From NCBI RefSeq assembly GCF_001028705.1, contig NZ_CP011770.1:3041501-3105500 (forward strand): 64,000 nt of DNA, read 5' to 3'. The stretch comes from Croceicoccus naphthovorans. GTDB lineage: Bacteria > Pseudomonadota > Alphaproteobacteria > Sphingomonadales > Sphingomonadaceae. This document shows, in pieces, positions 41,824-51,828 of this stretch (position 1 is its first letter; every line of letters begins with the position of its first letter). The translations under genes and the position numbers were made by a program. Below the pieces are notes generated by a model, which was not told the origin of the DNA, searched no databases, and worked only from the letters and a program-made list of their open reading frames with translations.

Positions 41824-42809
41824 GCGGCGGGCATCTGCTGGCTGGCGCAGTGAAAGCTGCCTCCACCCGCCAGCACCGCCGTGCCGTTCAAACCGATAAC
41901 CTGCCGATCGGGGAACAGCGCGGCGATGGCCGCGACCCCTTCGGCATCGTGCATGCTGCCAAACGTGGGCACGACGACGAGGTGCGTGGTGATCGCGAAG
42001 TTCATGTAGCTGGCCGGTTCGACCCAATCGCCGCTGGTGATCGATCCCGGTGAAGGCACGTCCACCACGGTCACGCCAAAGTCGCTCGCCCGCTGGCGGG
42101 CATCGCCATAGACCGCGCGGTTAGGGTCGTCCTTGCCGGTCGGCACCGGCAACGCCAGCGTGTTCGGCGCGACAAAGCGGGCAAGGTTGTCGACGTGCCC
42201 ATCGGTGTGATCGTTGAGCAATCCATCGCCCAGCCACAACAAACGGTCGAAGCCCAGGTCCCGCTCCAAAGCCTCTGCGATCTGATCGCGCGACATGTGC
42301 GGGTTGCGATTGGGGTTCAGCAAACACTGCTCGGTCGTGACCGCCAGCCCGGTGCCATCGCCGTCCAGCGCCCCGCCTTCCAGAATCCAGTTCGCCGTCG
42401 CGATATCCAGCCCAGCGTCAGTGGCCAGTGCTGCCCCGATGGTCTGGTCGCCCTCCATCAGGTACTTCCCGCCCCAGCCGTTGAAGCCGAAGCGCCGCGC
42501 CGCGCGGTTGCCCGCCCCGTCGCTCACCACCAGCGGCCCGGTATCGCGCAGCCAGATGTCGCCATAGGTCCGCCGCTCCAGCGTGACGGCGGCGCTGCAC
42601 AACTGCCGCGCGCGCATCTCGTTCGCGCCGTCGCGGACCAGCAGGCGTACCTCCTGCCCCGATTCGGCGACGGCATTGGCGAAGGCGGCGATCTCTTCCT
42701 GTGCGGGGGCCAGCACACCGGGCCATTCGTCGGCATCGTGCGGAAAGCCGATCCACAGCCAGTCCTGCCGGTGCCATTCGGGCGGCATAAGCCAGGTCTG
42801 CTCGGTCAT
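41820..42809 (-). CDS. aguA: Agmatine deiminase, 329 aa
   Basis: Hydrolyses agmatine to N-carbamoylputrescine in the arginine-decarboxylase route to putrescine. The guanidino-modifying fold is marked by MPPEWHRQDWLWIGFPH, the acidic YGDIWLRDTGP, ANWILEGGALDGDG, LNDHTDGHVDNLARF, and the catalytic cysteine in GGGSFHCASQQMPA. The stop overlaps that of the convergent phytochrome gene by a few bases. I start at MTEQTWLMPP (42809); a longer open frame continues upstream but is not conserved sequence. Confidence 0.92.
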   Translation of the reverse strand: MTEQTWLMPPEWHRQDWLWIGFPHDADEWPGVLAPAQEEIAAFANAVAESGQEVRLLVRDGANEMRARQLCSAAVTLERRTYGDIWLRDTGPLVVSDGAGNRAARRFGFNGWGGKYLMEGDQTIGAALATDAGLDIATANWILEGGALDGDGTGLAVTTEQCLLNPNRNPHMSRDQIAEALERDLGFDRLLWLGDGLLNDHTDGHVDNLARFVAPNTLALPVPTGKDDPNRAVYGDARQRASDFGVTVVDVPSPGSITSGDWVEPASYMNFAITTHLVVVPTFGSMHDAEGVAAIAALFPDRQVIGLNGTAVLAGGGSFHCASQQMPAA

Positions 42810-42920
42810 CTCGGTTCGGTCTTTCTGCGCAAGTCGAAGGGTCGTTGCAGCGCCGGTGCCAGACCGCGGCAACGGCGGCAAGCCTCGCGGAAAGAACGGC
42901 GATTTGCTATGGAGCAGAGC

Positions 42921-43400
42921 ATGACCAGAAACCTGCTGCCCCTGATCCCGCTTGCCCTGACTGCCGCCTGCAACGCGTCCGACGATACCGCGCCCGCACC
43001 CGAGGCAAGCGAGACCGCCGCCCCTGCTGAGGCCACGCCCAGCGCAACACCAACGGACGACCCCGGCGAGACGACCGAGACGGTCCTGCCCGAAAGCGCC
43101 TTTCCGGCAAGCTATCGCGCGCTGGGAACCGAACCGTTCTGGTCGGTTCACGTCAGCGAAGACAGCTTGCGCTATATGACGCCCGAAAACCCCGATGGCG
43201 TGCAAGTGCCGATGACCCGCGAACAAAGTGCGCAAGACGAATCGATCGTCAGCGGTGAGATCGAGGGCAAGCCAATCAAAATGCGTGCGCGGGTAGAGGA
43301 ATGCTCCGACGGGATGTCGGACCGGCTTTATCCCTATACGGTGACGGTCACATTCGGTGAGCAAGAGCTTCGCGGCTGCGCCAGAACGCTCGACGGTTGA
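42921..43400 (+). CDS. Lipoprotein of the COG3650 type, 159 aa
   Basis: A probable lipoprotein: signal peptide ending in lipobox LTAAC (lipidated Cys near residue 16), then a Pro/Ala/Thr/Glu-rich spacer of about 45 residues, then a compact domain with YRALGTEPFWSVHV typical of the COG3650 family and three further cysteines. The function of the family is not known. I start at the ATG at 42921, which has GGAG 6 nt upstream; an in-frame ATG four codons earlier is possible. Confidence 0.75.
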   Translation: MTRNLLPLIPLALTAACNASDDTAPAPEASETAAPAEATPSATPTDDPGETTETVLPESAFPASYRALGTEPFWSVHVSEDSLRYMTPENPDGVQVPMTREQSAQDESIVSGEIEGKPIKMRARVEECSDGMSDRLYPYTVTVTFGEQELRGCARTLDG

Positions 43401-43454
43401 TGGTGCGCTGCACAAAATGCCTAAATCGCGCCCTAATTGGCAGGGGCGCTGACA

Positions 43455-43546
43455 AACTTGCAAGTTATTAAACTCTTGATAAATAACAGAGTTATAAGTT
43501 ATTTGCGATTTTTGCAATCGTAAATTCCATTTTCGCACTTGCGAAA
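43455..43546. promoter_or_regulatory. AT-rich cluster of palindromes upstream of the CDC48 gene
   Basis: A 12-bp perfect palindrome AACTTGCAAGTT (43455-43466), the dyad AACTCT/AGAGTT (43471-43476, 43488-43493), the overlapping dyad AATAAC/GTTATT (43482-43487, 43498-43503) and the hairpin TTTCGC-ACTT-GCGAAA (about 43531-43546) are packed together. The stretch is strikingly AT-rich for this genome and contains TATAAG at 43494. It may be a promoter region for a short transcript ending at 43638, or an operator array. Confidence 0.45.
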
Positions 43547-43604
43547 TAGCATGATTCACCGCACTTAGGACGGGCCTTACAGGCATCCTCTCCCAAACTA
43601 ATAC

Positions 43605-43638
43605 GGCCCGGCTGGTTTTTCCCGCCGGGCCTTTTTTT
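43605..43638 (+). terminator. Strong terminator between lipoprotein and CDC48 genes
   Basis: GGCCCGGC (43605-43612) and GCCGGGCC (43624-43631) form a perfect 8-bp stem followed by seven T. It lies 205 nt after the lipoprotein stop and 122 nt before the CDC48 gene, far enough from the former to suggest a separate short transcript. Confidence 0.85.
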
Positions 43639-43760
43639 GTCCGCGATTCGCGTATCGGCGCACGCAGCCGCGATTGTATCGCGCGGAACCACTTCCCATC
43701 TCGTCCTTTGAAACACCGGGGGATACCTCCGGGCCGCGATAAGACGAGGACGACACATAC

Positions 43761-46064
43761 ATGGCCGATGCAGACGCGACGATCATCCGCGAGGTGAAGC
43801 TGCAAGTCGCGGCGGCAAGACAGGAAGAATCGGGCCACGGCATCGCCCGCATCCCCCGCGATGCGATGGCGACGCTGGGCCTTACCGAAGGCGACGTGAT
43901 CGAGATCGAGGGCAAGCGCGTTACGCCTGCCCGCGCGCTGCTGCCCTATCCCGAAGACGAAGGCTTGGAACTGATCCGGCTTGACGGTCTGGAACGCGGC
44001 AACGCCGAAGTCGGATCGGGTGAGCATGTCTGCGTCCGCAAGGCCGAATCGCGCCCCGCCACCCGCGTCGTCTTCGCCCCGGCCCAGCGCGAGATGCGGC
44101 TACAAGGTCCGGCAGAGGCGCTGCACCGCAACTTTTTCGGTCGTCCGTTGACCGCCGGCGACCTTGTCGCCACGCGCGGGCAACAGCGAGTGCAGGACAT
44201 GCCGCCCGAAATCGCCCGCATGTTCAACGCGCCCGCCTACGCGCTGACCCAGATCCGCCTGCAGGTATTGTCGACGAGTCCCAAGGGCATCGTCCACATC
44301 GACGAGAATACCGAGGTCGAACTGAAGGCAGAGTTCGAGGAGCCGCGCGATGCGCGCGCCGCCGTGAACTATGACGACGTCGGCGGCATGGGCGAGACTA
44401 TTCAGCAATTGCGCGAGATGGTCGAACTGCCGCTGCGCTATCCCGAACTGTTCACTCGGCTGGGCGTCGATCCGCCGAAGGGCGTGCTGCTGCATGGCCC
44501 GCCGGGCACTGGCAAGACGCGGCTGGCGCAGGCCGTCGCAAACGAGAGCGACGCGAACTTCTTCCTGATCAACGGGCCGGAGATCATGGGCAGCGCCTAT
44601 GGCGAATCCGAGAAGCGCCTGCGCGAAGTGTTCGAAGAGGCCGAGAAAAACAGCCCCGCCATCGTCTTCATCGACGAGATCGATTCCATCGCGCCCAAGC
44701 GGCAGAACGTGCAGGGCGAGGCGGAAAAGCGCCTTGTCGCACAGTTGCTGACGTTGATGGACGGGCTTCAGGCCCGATCCAACCTTGTCGTCATCGCCGC
44801 CACCAACCGGCCCGATGCCATCGACGAGGCGCTGCGTCGCCCCGGCCGTTTCGACCGCGAAATCATTGTCGGGGTGCCGGACGAGAAAGGTCGGCGCGAG
44901 ATTCTGGCGATCCACACCCGCGGCATGCCGCTCGACGACGATGTCGACCTGACCGAACTGGCCCGCACCACGCACGGCTTCGTCGGTGCCGACCTTGCCG
45001 CCTTGGCGCGGGAGGCTGCCATCGATGCGGTGCGCCGGATCATGCCGAAGATCGACCTCGACGCGCGGACCATTCCGCCAGAGGTACTGGACGAATTGAA
45101 AGTCGTCCGCGACGACTTCATCTCGGCCTCGAAACGCATCCAGCCCAGCGCCATGCGCGAAGTCATGGTTCAGGCACCGACCGTGGGCTGGTCCGACATT
45201 GGCGGGCTGGACGATTCGATTGAGATGCTGCGCGAAGGCGTGGAACTGCCGTTGAAGAACCCCGATGCCTTCAAGCGTCTGGGTATCCGTCCGGCCAAGG
45301 GCTTCCTGCTCTATGGCCCGCCCGGAACCGGCAAGACGCTGCTGGCAAAGGCCGTCGCCAAGGAGGCGGAGGCGAACTTCATCTCGATGAAATCGTCCGA
45401 CCTGCTGTCCAAGTGGTACGGAGAGAGCGAGCAGCAGATTTCCAAGCTGTTCGCCCGCGCCCGTCAGGTCGCGCCCTGTGTGGTCTTTATCGACGAGATA
45501 GACAGCCTTGTCCCCGCGCGCGGGTCGAGCGGTAACGAGCCGCAAGTCACCGCCCGCGTGGTCAACACGATCCTTGCCGAGATGGACGGGCTTGAGGAAT
45601 TGCAATCCATCGTCGTGATCGGCGCGACCAATCGGCCGACGCTGGTCGATCCGGCGCTGCTGCGTCCGGGGCGGTTCGACGAACTGGTCTATGTCGGCGC
45701 GCCGGGTGAGCCGGGGCGTCTGCACATCCTAAAGATCCACACGTCGAAAATGCCGCTGGCCGACGATGTCGACCTTGCCGCCATCGCCAAGAAGACCGAG
45801 CGCTATACCGGCGCGGACCTTGAAGACGTGGTCCGCCGCGCGGGCCTCAACGCCATCCGGCGCGAGGGCAGCTCGGTGTCCAGCGTTACCAAGGCGGACT
45901 TCGACGATGCCCTGAAGGATTCGCGCCCCACGGTCACCGATCACATGGAAAGCGAATACGCCAAGATGCGCGGTGAGTTGAAACGCCGTGCGGCGGAGGT
46001 GAATCCCATCGGCTTCGTCACGCCTGGGATGTTAAGCCCCACCCGCGACAACAAGCACGAGTAA
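43761..46064 (+). CDS. CDC48/VCP-family AAA ATPase, 767 aa
   Basis: A two-ring AAA+ unfoldase. The N-terminal CDC48 double-psi barrel ([20 protein letters not shown]) is followed by two AAA modules. D1 has Walker [12 protein letters not shown] near residue 245 and Walker [16 protein letters not shown]2 has [11 protein letters not shown] near 519 and [15 protein letters not shown], each with the arginine-finger RRPGRFDRE or LRPGRFDEL. Archaeal and eukaryotic CDC48 segregates proteins from complexes for degradation; bacterial copies are patchily distributed and less studied. Length is close to archaeal VAT. It appears monocistronic. Confidence 0.92.
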   Translation: MADADATIIREVKLQVAAARQEESGHGIARIPRDAMATLGLTEGDVIEIEGKRVTPARALLPYPEDEGLELIRLDGLERGNAEVGSGEHVCVRKAESRPATRVVFAPAQREMRLQGPAEALHRNFFGRPLTAGDLVATRGQQRVQDMPPEIARMFNAPAYALTQIRLQVLSTSPKGIVHIDENTEVELKAEFEEPRDARAAVNYDDVGGMGETIQQLREMVELPLRYPELFTRLGVDPPKGVLLHGPPGTGKTRLAQAVANESDANFFLINGPEIMGSAYGESEKRLREVFEEAEKNSPAIVFIDEIDSIAPKRQNVQGEAEKRLVAQLLTLMDGLQARSNLVVIAATNRPDAIDEALRRPGRFDREIIVGVPDEKGRREILAIHTRGMPLDDDVDLTELARTTHGFVGADLAALAREAAIDAVRRIMPKIDLDARTIPPEVLDELKVVRDDFISASKRIQPSAMREVMVQAPTVGWSDIGGLDDSIEMLREGVELPLKNPDAFKRLGIRPAKGFLLYGPPGTGKTLLAKAVAKEAEANFISMKSSDLLSKWYGESEQQISKLFARARQVAPCVVFIDEIDSLVPARGSSGNEPQVTARVVNTILAEMDGLEELQSIVVIGATNRPTLVDPALLRPGRFDELVYVGAPGEPGRLHILKIHTSKMPLADDVDLAAIAKKTERYTGADLEDVVRRAGLNAIRREGSSVSSVTKADFDDALKDSRPTVTDHMESEYAKMRGELKRRAAEVNPIGFVTPGMLSPTRDNKHE

Positions 46065-46072
46065 GCCAAAGA

Positions 46073-46100
46073 CCCGCCGCTAACCCCGGCGGGCCTTTTT
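46073..46100 (+). terminator. Terminator after the CDC48 gene
   Basis: CCCGCCG (46073-46079) pairs with CGGCGGG (46087-46093) and is followed by CC and a five-T run. It falls between two convergent genes. Confidence 0.82.
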
Positions 46101-46103
46101 GCA

Positions 46104-47198
46104 TCACCCCTCTGCCAATGCGCCTTCGATGCGCAGCGGCCGGGTTGGCTGGATACGCTGGCTGGCGATCTGTTCGGGCATTTCGCGGCGCAGCCAGTCC
46201 ATCATCGATTCGCGGATCGCCACGCGCAGGTCCCACAATTCCTGCGAATTGCCGGCACTGAGCAGCAAGCGCACTTCCATGGCCGAGGGCGTCAGGTCGG
46301 TCACCTGCACATTCTGCACCCGCTTATCGAACAGGGGATGCACGGCGATCTGGCGTTCGAACTCCGCGCGGATCGGGCCGACGTCGGTCGCGGGGTCGAC
46401 GTAGAGCATGACCGAACCGAGCAGTTGCGCATTCTTCTTCGTCCAGTTCTCAAACGGCTCTTCCAGAAACTTGGTCGTGGGCACGACCAGTCGCCGCTCA
46501 TCCCAGATGCGCACGACCACATAGGTCGTCTTGATATCTTCGATCCGGCCCCACTCACCCGCGACGATCACAACGTCGTCGATCGAGATCGGCTCGGTAA
46601 TCGCCATTTGCAGCCCCGCGATCAGCGACTTCAATGCCGGTTGCGCCGCGGCGCCGACCGCCAGCCCCGCCAGACCGGCAGAGGCCATCAGCGTCACGCC
46701 AATATCGCGAACACCGGGAATCGACAGCAGCATCAGGCCCACGGTGACGAAGATGATGATCGCCGTACCAATGCGCGAAAATATGGCCAGCCGCGTCCGC
46801 TTTCGCCGGGCCTGCCGGTTGTCGGCCACGGTAATGTCGGCCCGTACCGTCATCGCGTGGATAAAAGCGTGCATCACCGCCAGCGCCAGCCAGCCGACGA
46901 TGGCGGGCATGACGAAACCGGCGATCTTCTCCCACGCCATTTCCAGCGCCGGGATTTCCCGCGCAGCCAGCACCAGCGCCAAGGCGATGAAGGCATAGCG
47001 CGAAGGGCGCACCAGACGGCGGACCAACACATCGTCGGTGCTGCTGCCGCTGCCCCGTGCGACCTTGCGCAGGATGCCGAACAACAGACGGTGCACCACC
47101 AATGCGACGGTGATCGCGACTGCCCCCGCCAGCACCGCCCACGCTGTTTCCCGCCACGCTGGCGGGATCATTTCGAACCAATCGATAACTCTATCCAT
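46104..47198 (-). CDS. MscS-family mechanosensitive channel, 364 aa
   Basis: A small-conductance mechanosensitive or related channel. N-terminal transmembrane helices (AWAVLAGAVAITVALVVHRL, RYAFIALALVLAA, IVGWLALAVMHAFIHAM and IGTAIIIFVTVGLMLL) lead to the pore-lining helix with the small-residue pattern ASAGLAGLAVGAAAQPALKS. Then comes the MscS beta domain (ISIDDVVIVAGEWGRIEDIK then TTYVVVRIWDERRLVVPTTK) and a C-terminal alpha/beta domain. I start at MDRVIDWFEM (47198). It likely protects against osmotic downshock; a transport or signalling variant is possible. Confidence 0.88.
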   Translation of the reverse strand: MDRVIDWFEMIPPAWRETAWAVLAGAVAITVALVVHRLLFGILRKVARGSGSSTDDVLVRRLVRPSRYAFIALALVLAAREIPALEMAWEKIAGFVMPAIVGWLALAVMHAFIHAMTVRADITVADNRQARRKRTRLAIFSRIGTAIIIFVTVGLMLLSIPGVRDIGVTLMASAGLAGLAVGAAAQPALKSLIAGLQMAITEPISIDDVVIVAGEWGRIEDIKTTYVVVRIWDERRLVVPTTKFLEEPFENWTKKNAQLLGSVMLYVDPATDVGPIRAEFERQIAVHPLFDKRVQNVQVTDLTPSAMEVRLLLSAGNSQELWDLRVAIRESMMDWLRREMPEQIASQRIQPTRPLRIEGALAEG

Positions 47199-47269
47199 GT
47201 CGCCGAAACCTAGGGTGCTGCATTGCAGCATGCAATGCCCCGACCCAAGTTTCGATCATTGGTCCGGCG

Positions 47270-48610
47270 TCAATCGGGGTGCGGGAACCGGATGTCGACG
47301 ACCACGCCATCGGCTTCGAAATCGCGGTCGATGCTGCCGCTCAGTTGCCGAGCGCTCGACTGCATCAGCATCGATCCAAAGCCCTTGCGATCGCCCGGAG
47401 CCTTCGGCTCGGGCGAGATTTCGCGCCAGACGATCTCCAGCTCCCGATCTTCGCCCAGCCCGTGATAACGCCATTCGATCCGGATCTGCCCGCCATCCTG
47501 CGACCACGCGCCGTACTTCACCGCATTGGTCGCCAGCTCATGCAGGACCAGGCCCAGCGGCGTCGCCTCTCGCACCGTCAGCACCACCTCGGGCCCGTCG
47601 ACCGATACCGGATTTTCGTTGCTGAGGTACGGAGCCAGCACCTTGTCGACCAGCACCCGCATGCTGGCATTGCCTCCCGCCGTGTCCTTGCCCTGCGTCG
47701 CTTCATGAGCGTCGAGCAGAGCGTGGATCCGGGCGGAAACCGCCTCGGTAACCGGCTTCGCCTCGGGCGCATCGCGCGCACTCATCCGGACAATGGCGAG
47801 GATCACGGCAAACAGGTTCTTCACCCGGTGGTTCAATTCGTGCGCCAAGAGATCGGCGCGGTCGCGCGCCTCTTCCAGCTCTCGCGCTTGCGCCGCCCGC
47901 GCCTCCGCATGGGTGGCACGCACCGTCTGCGACAGGCCAAGCCCCAATGCGCCGATGGTCATCAACAGCGACAGCGCCAGCAAGGGCAAGACGCGATCCT
48001 CCGCCGCCGCGGTTTCCGACCGTGCGGTGGCAAGGATGCCTTCCTCCAACCGCTCCATCTCCGTCAGCGAGGCGCGCAACCGCTCCATCGCAAGCCGGCC
48101 TTCGTTCGACAGGATACTCTGCTGCGCTTCGCGGATAGAGCCCTCTTCGATCAGGGCGACGTTGCGGCCCAATTCGGCGAACTTCGCATCGCTGCGATCC
48201 TCGATTTCCTGCAACAGTTCGATCTGACGCGGCAATACATCGGTTTCAGCCAGCCTTTCCTTTAACCGTTGCAACGCACGCGGATAAAGATCCTGCCCAA
48301 AGGCGTAAGAGGCCAAATAGCGCCGGTCGAGCGTGATGAAATAGCCGCGCTGACCTGCCTCGGCATTGATCGCCGCGCGGTCGATGTCGCGCAGCGCGCC
48401 GATGATCTCGGTCGTGCGACCGACCTGTTCGCGCTCGCGCCGCTCTGCCGCGATGGTCGACCACACAAGGAACAGGCTGCCCAGCACGCCAACCGCCGCC
48501 AGCGCCAGCACCAGCAGGGCCGACGCGCGCCGCTTGCGCGGCTTCGCGGCGGGCTTTTCTGCCGCCGGGGTCGGTTCGATCCTGCCTGCCGTCTCAGCCA
48601 TCGTACTCAT
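47270..48610 (-). CDS. CHASE3 sensor histidine kinase (HWE/HisKA_2 type), 446 aa
   Basis: A membrane sensor kinase. Two transmembrane helices (about residues 30-52 and 215-235) flank a periplasmic CHASE3 domain (DIDRAAINAEAGQRGYFITL). The cytoplasmic part has a coiled-coil linker, the phosphoacceptor helix AHELNHRVKNLFAVILAI, and an ATPase domain with LVLHELATNAVKYGAW and WREISPEP, the HWE signature. No GAF or PAS domain is seen. I start at MSTMAETAG (48610), though no ribosome-binding site is clear and an upstream start is possible. It lies just downstream of polA; no response regulator is adjacent. Confidence 0.85.
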   Translation of the reverse strand: MSTMAETAGRIEPTPAAEKPAAKPRKRRASALLVLALAAVGVLGSLFLVWSTIAAERREREQVGRTTEIIGALRDIDRAAINAEAGQRGYFITLDRRYLASYAFGQDLYPRALQRLKERLAETDVLPRQIELLQEIEDRSDAKFAELGRNVALIEEGSIREAQQSILSNEGRLAMERLRASLTEMERLEEGILATARSETAAAEDRVLPLLALSLLMTIGALGLGLSQTVRATHAEARAAQARELEEARDRADLLAHELNHRVKNLFAVILAIVRMSARDAPEAKPVTEAVSARIHALLDAHEATQGKDTAGGNASMRVLVDKVLAPYLSNENPVSVDGPEVVLTVREATPLGLVLHELATNAVKYGAWSQDGGQIRIEWRYHGLGEDRELEIVWREISPEPKAPGDRKGFGSMLMQSSARQLSGSIDRDFEADGVVVDIRFPHPD

Positions 48611-48685
48611 CGCGGTCCGGTCATAGCCGCCCGATCCGCCGCTGTCTGTGGCAAAACGCACCGGATCATGGCCATTGCCCCGCGA

Positions 48686-51544
48686 TCAGTGCGCTTCGCC
48701 CCATGATTTTCCGGTGCCGATGTCGATGCCCAGCGGCACGTCCAGCGTAACCGAGGGCAATGCCGCTTCGGCCATGACACGCTCGATCACAGGGCTGGCG
48801 GCGGCGACATCGCCTTCGGGCAGTTCGAAGACGAGTTCGTCGTGCACCTGCAACAGCATCCGCACATCGTTCAGCCCCGCATCGCGCAGCGCGGGGATCA
48901 TCCGGGCCATCGCGCGCTTGATGATGTCGGCGCTGGTGCCCTGGATCGGCGCGTTGATCGCGGCGCGTTCGGCCCCCTGCCGCTCGGCCTGGTTCTTGGA
49001 ATTGATGTTGCGGAAGTGGGTTTTGCGCCCGAACAGCGTTTCGGAATAGCCGCACTCGCGCACCTTCTCGAGCGTTGCGACAATATAGCGCTGAATGCCG
49101 GGGAACCGCTCGAAATAGCGGTCAATCACCGCCTGCGCCTCGTCCGCATCGGTGCCCAACCGCCCGGCAAGGCCCCAGCGCGAAATGCCGTAAAGGATCG
49201 CAAAGTTGATCGTCTTGGCCTGCGCGCGGGTGTCGCGGGTAACTTCGCCATACATTTCCAGCGCGGTGCGGGCGTGAATATCCTCTCCGTTCGCGAACGC
49301 CTCTTTTAGCGGCGGCACGTCGGCCATGTGCGCGGCAAGGCGCAGTTCGATCTGGCTATAGTCGGCGGCGAGCAGGACGTTGCCTTCCTCTGCCACAAAA
49401 GCTTCACGAATGCGGCGACCGGTTTCGGTGCGGATCGGAATGTTCTGCAGGTTGGGGTCGGTGGAAGACAGCCGCCCGGTTTGCGCCCCGACAAGGCTGT
49501 AGCTGGTGTGCACCCGCCCCGTACGCGGATTGATCGCCTGTTGCAGTGCCTCTGTATAGGTGCTCCGCAACTTTGACAGTTGCCGCCAGTCCAGCACGCG
49601 CGCGGCCATGTCCACGCCTTGTGCGGCCAGCCCTTCCAGCACCGACTGGTCGGTCGAATACTGCCCGCTCTTGCCCTTTTTGCCGCCCTTGTAGCCCATC
49701 TTGTCGAACAGGATTTCGCCAAGCTGCTTCGGGCTGCCGACTGTAAACGGTTCGCCCGCCAGTTCGTGGATTTCCTTTTCGAAGGCGTCGATCTGGCCGC
49801 CGAACTCGGCTGACAGGCCCGACAGGAAATCGCGGTCGACCTTGATCCCCTCGCGCTCCATCCCGGCGACGACCGGGATCAGCGGGCGATCGACCTGCTC
49901 GTAAATGCGCGTCGCGCCCTCGTCTGCCACGCGCTGGCGCAGCACCTTCCAAAGCCGCCACGTCACGTCCGCATCCTCGGCGGCATAGCGGGTCGCCTTT
50001 TCGAGGGGGACGGCGCTGAACGGGATCTGCTTCTTGCCGGTGCCGCAAATGTCCTTGAACGTCAGGGTGGTGTGGCCAAGGTGCGTCTCGGCGAGCGAAT
50101 CCATCCCGTGCGCCTGCCCGATGCCGCCTCCGCCGCGCCCTGCATCAAGGTCGAAGGACAGGATCATCGTGTCCTCTACCGGCCCCATCGCGATGCCGTG
50201 ACGCGCCAGCACGTTGATATCGTACTTGATATTCTGCCCGACTTTCAGGACCGCATCGCTTTCCAGCAGCGGCTTGAGCTTGGCCAGCGCCTCATCCATC
50301 GCGATCTGCTCGGGCTTTTCGGCGAACATGTCGTCGCTGCCATGCCCCAGCGGGATGTAGCAGGCATCATTGGGGCCAAGCGCAAGGCTGACCCCCGCCA
50401 GTTCGGCGCGCATCGCGTCGAGCGAGCTGGTCTCTGTATCGATGGCGACGGCATGGGCGGCAAAGGCGCGGGCGATCCATGCGTCCAGCCGATCGGCGCT
50501 CTGGACGCATTCGTAGGTGTCGAGATCGACCTTCGGCCATTCGGGCAATGCCTGCCGCGTAGCGCCGGGCGCATTTTCGGCCGCCGCGTTCTGCGCTTTC
50601 GCCGGGTTCAGGTCGGTTGGCCGCGCCGGGCTGCCCGCACCCGCGCCAAGCCGCTTCAGCAGCGATGTGAACCCATGCTTTGACAGAAACGCCGCCAGCG
50701 GATCGGTCGGGATACCGTCGAGCGCGAAGTCCTCCAGCGCCATCGGCAGGTCGCAATCCTCTTTCAGCTGCACGAGGACGCGCGACAGGCGCGCCATCTC
50801 GGCATGCTCGATGAGGTTTTCCTTCATCTTGGACTTCTTCATGTCCGGCGCGGCGGTCAGCACCGATTCGAGATCGCCGTACTCGTTGATGAGCTTCGAT
50901 GCCGTCTTTGGACCGATCCCGCGCACTCCGGGCACGTTGTCGACGCTATCGCCCATCAGCGCGAGGACATCGCCCAGTTGTTCGGGCAAGACGCCGAACT
51001 TTTCCTGCACTTCGGGAATATTGATGCGGGCATTCTTCATCGTGTCGAGCATGTCGACACAACCGCCGCCCTCGGCGCACTTGCCGACCAGCTGCATCAG
51101 GTCCTTGTCCGAAGACACGATCGTAACGTCCCACCCCCGCCGCGTGGCGGCGCGGGCATAGCTGGCGATCAGATCGTCGGCCTCCAGCAGGTCTTCCTCG
51201 ATGCAGGGCAGCGAAAAGGCGCGCGTCGCATCGCGGATCAGAGGAAATTGCGGGATCAGGTCTTCGGGCGGCGGCGGGCGGTTCGCCTTGTAGTCGGGGA
51301 ACAGGTCGTGCCGAAACGACCGCGATGCCTTGTCGAGAATCACCGCAAGGTGCGTCGGACCATCCGCATCGTCCAGATCCTGCGCCAGCTTCCACAGCAT
51401 CGTCGTATAGCCATAGACCGCACCGACCGGCGTGCCTTCCGGGTCGGTCAGCGGGGGCAGGCGGTGATAGGCCCGGAAGATATAGGCCGAACCGTCGACC
51501 AGATAGAGATGGGGCTTGCGGGACGGGGTTTCGGCATCGCTCAT
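48686..51544 (-). CDS. polA: DNA polymerase I, 952 aa
   Basis: Repair and Okazaki-fragment polymerase. All three domains are present: 5'-3' exonuclease (LYLVDGSAYIFRAYHRLPPL and IVSSDKDLMQLV), 3'-5' exonuclease with an intact DxE (HAVAIDTETSSLDAM), and polymerase with motif A LLAADYSQIELRLAAHM, motif B RAQAKTINFAILYGIS and motif C LLQVHDELVFE. Length is normal and proofreading residues are retained. It is followed on the same strand by the CHASE3 kinase gene. Confidence 0.96.
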   Translation of the reverse strand: MSDAETPSRKPHLYLVDGSAYIFRAYHRLPPLTDPEGTPVGAVYGYTTMLWKLAQDLDDADGPTHLAVILDKASRSFRHDLFPDYKANRPPPPEDLIPQFPLIRDATRAFSLPCIEEDLLEADDLIASYARAATRRGWDVTIVSSDKDLMQLVGKCAEGGGCVDMLDTMKNARINIPEVQEKFGVLPEQLGDVLALMGDSVDNVPGVRGIGPKTASKLINEYGDLESVLTAAPDMKKSKMKENLIEHAEMARLSRVLVQLKEDCDLPMALEDFALDGIPTDPLAAFLSKHGFTSLLKRLGAGAGSPARPTDLNPAKAQNAAAENAPGATRQALPEWPKVDLDTYECVQSADRLDAWIARAFAAHAVAIDTETSSLDAMRAELAGVSLALGPNDACYIPLGHGSDDMFAEKPEQIAMDEALAKLKPLLESDAVLKVGQNIKYDINVLARHGIAMGPVEDTMILSFDLDAGRGGGGIGQAHGMDSLAETHLGHTTLTFKDICGTGKKQIPFSAVPLEKATRYAAEDADVTWRLWKVLRQRVADEGATRIYEQVDRPLIPVVAGMEREGIKVDRDFLSGLSAEFGGQIDAFEKEIHELAGEPFTVGSPKQLGEILFDKMGYKGGKKGKSGQYSTDQSVLEGLAAQGVDMAARVLDWRQLSKLRSTYTEALQQAINPRTGRVHTSYSLVGAQTGRLSSTDPNLQNIPIRTETGRRIREAFVAEEGNVLLAADYSQIELRLAAHMADVPPLKEAFANGEDIHARTALEMYGEVTRDTRAQAKTINFAILYGISRWGLAGRLGTDADEAQAVIDRYFERFPGIQRYIVATLEKVRECGYSETLFGRKTHFRNINSKNQAERQGAERAAINAPIQGTSADIIKRAMARMIPALRDAGLNDVRMLLQVHDELVFELPEGDVAAASPVIERVMAEAALPSVTLDVPLGIDIGTGKSWGEAH

Positions 51545-51714
51545 GCATGGGGATTAGCAGCGCCTTGCGCCCGGGTCAGCCGCATTTTCGCATCGATCCA
51601 CCGCATCGCACGTGATGCACGAACCATCGCGAGCCGCCCCATTTCCGCCGTATTGGCAGCAAATTCTCGACATGATCCGATGTCATACGGATTATGGCGT
51701 TTTCTGTGAGACGC

Positions 51715-51743
51715 TTGCATCCATTTCCGGATACGACTATTCC
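51715..51743 (+). promoter_or_regulatory. Candidate promoter of the acidic lipoprotein gene
   Basis: TTGCAT (51715-51720), exactly 17 nt, TATTCC (51738-51743), in the gene-less stretch between polA and the lipoprotein. Transcription would start near 51750, leaving an 80-nt leader. Confidence 0.45.
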
Positions 51744-51828
51744 TGTGCGCCGAGGCCAGCCTTAGCGGTTGGACTTGCGTGCCTGAGGGGTCTCGGTACG
51801 CTCCATTCGGAAACAAGGATGCATGTTT

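Noticed and set aside
42810..44027. Long in-frame extension of agmatine deiminase
   Set aside because: Crosses the oppositely oriented lipoprotein gene and a terminator; conserved sequence begins only at MTEQTWLMPP.
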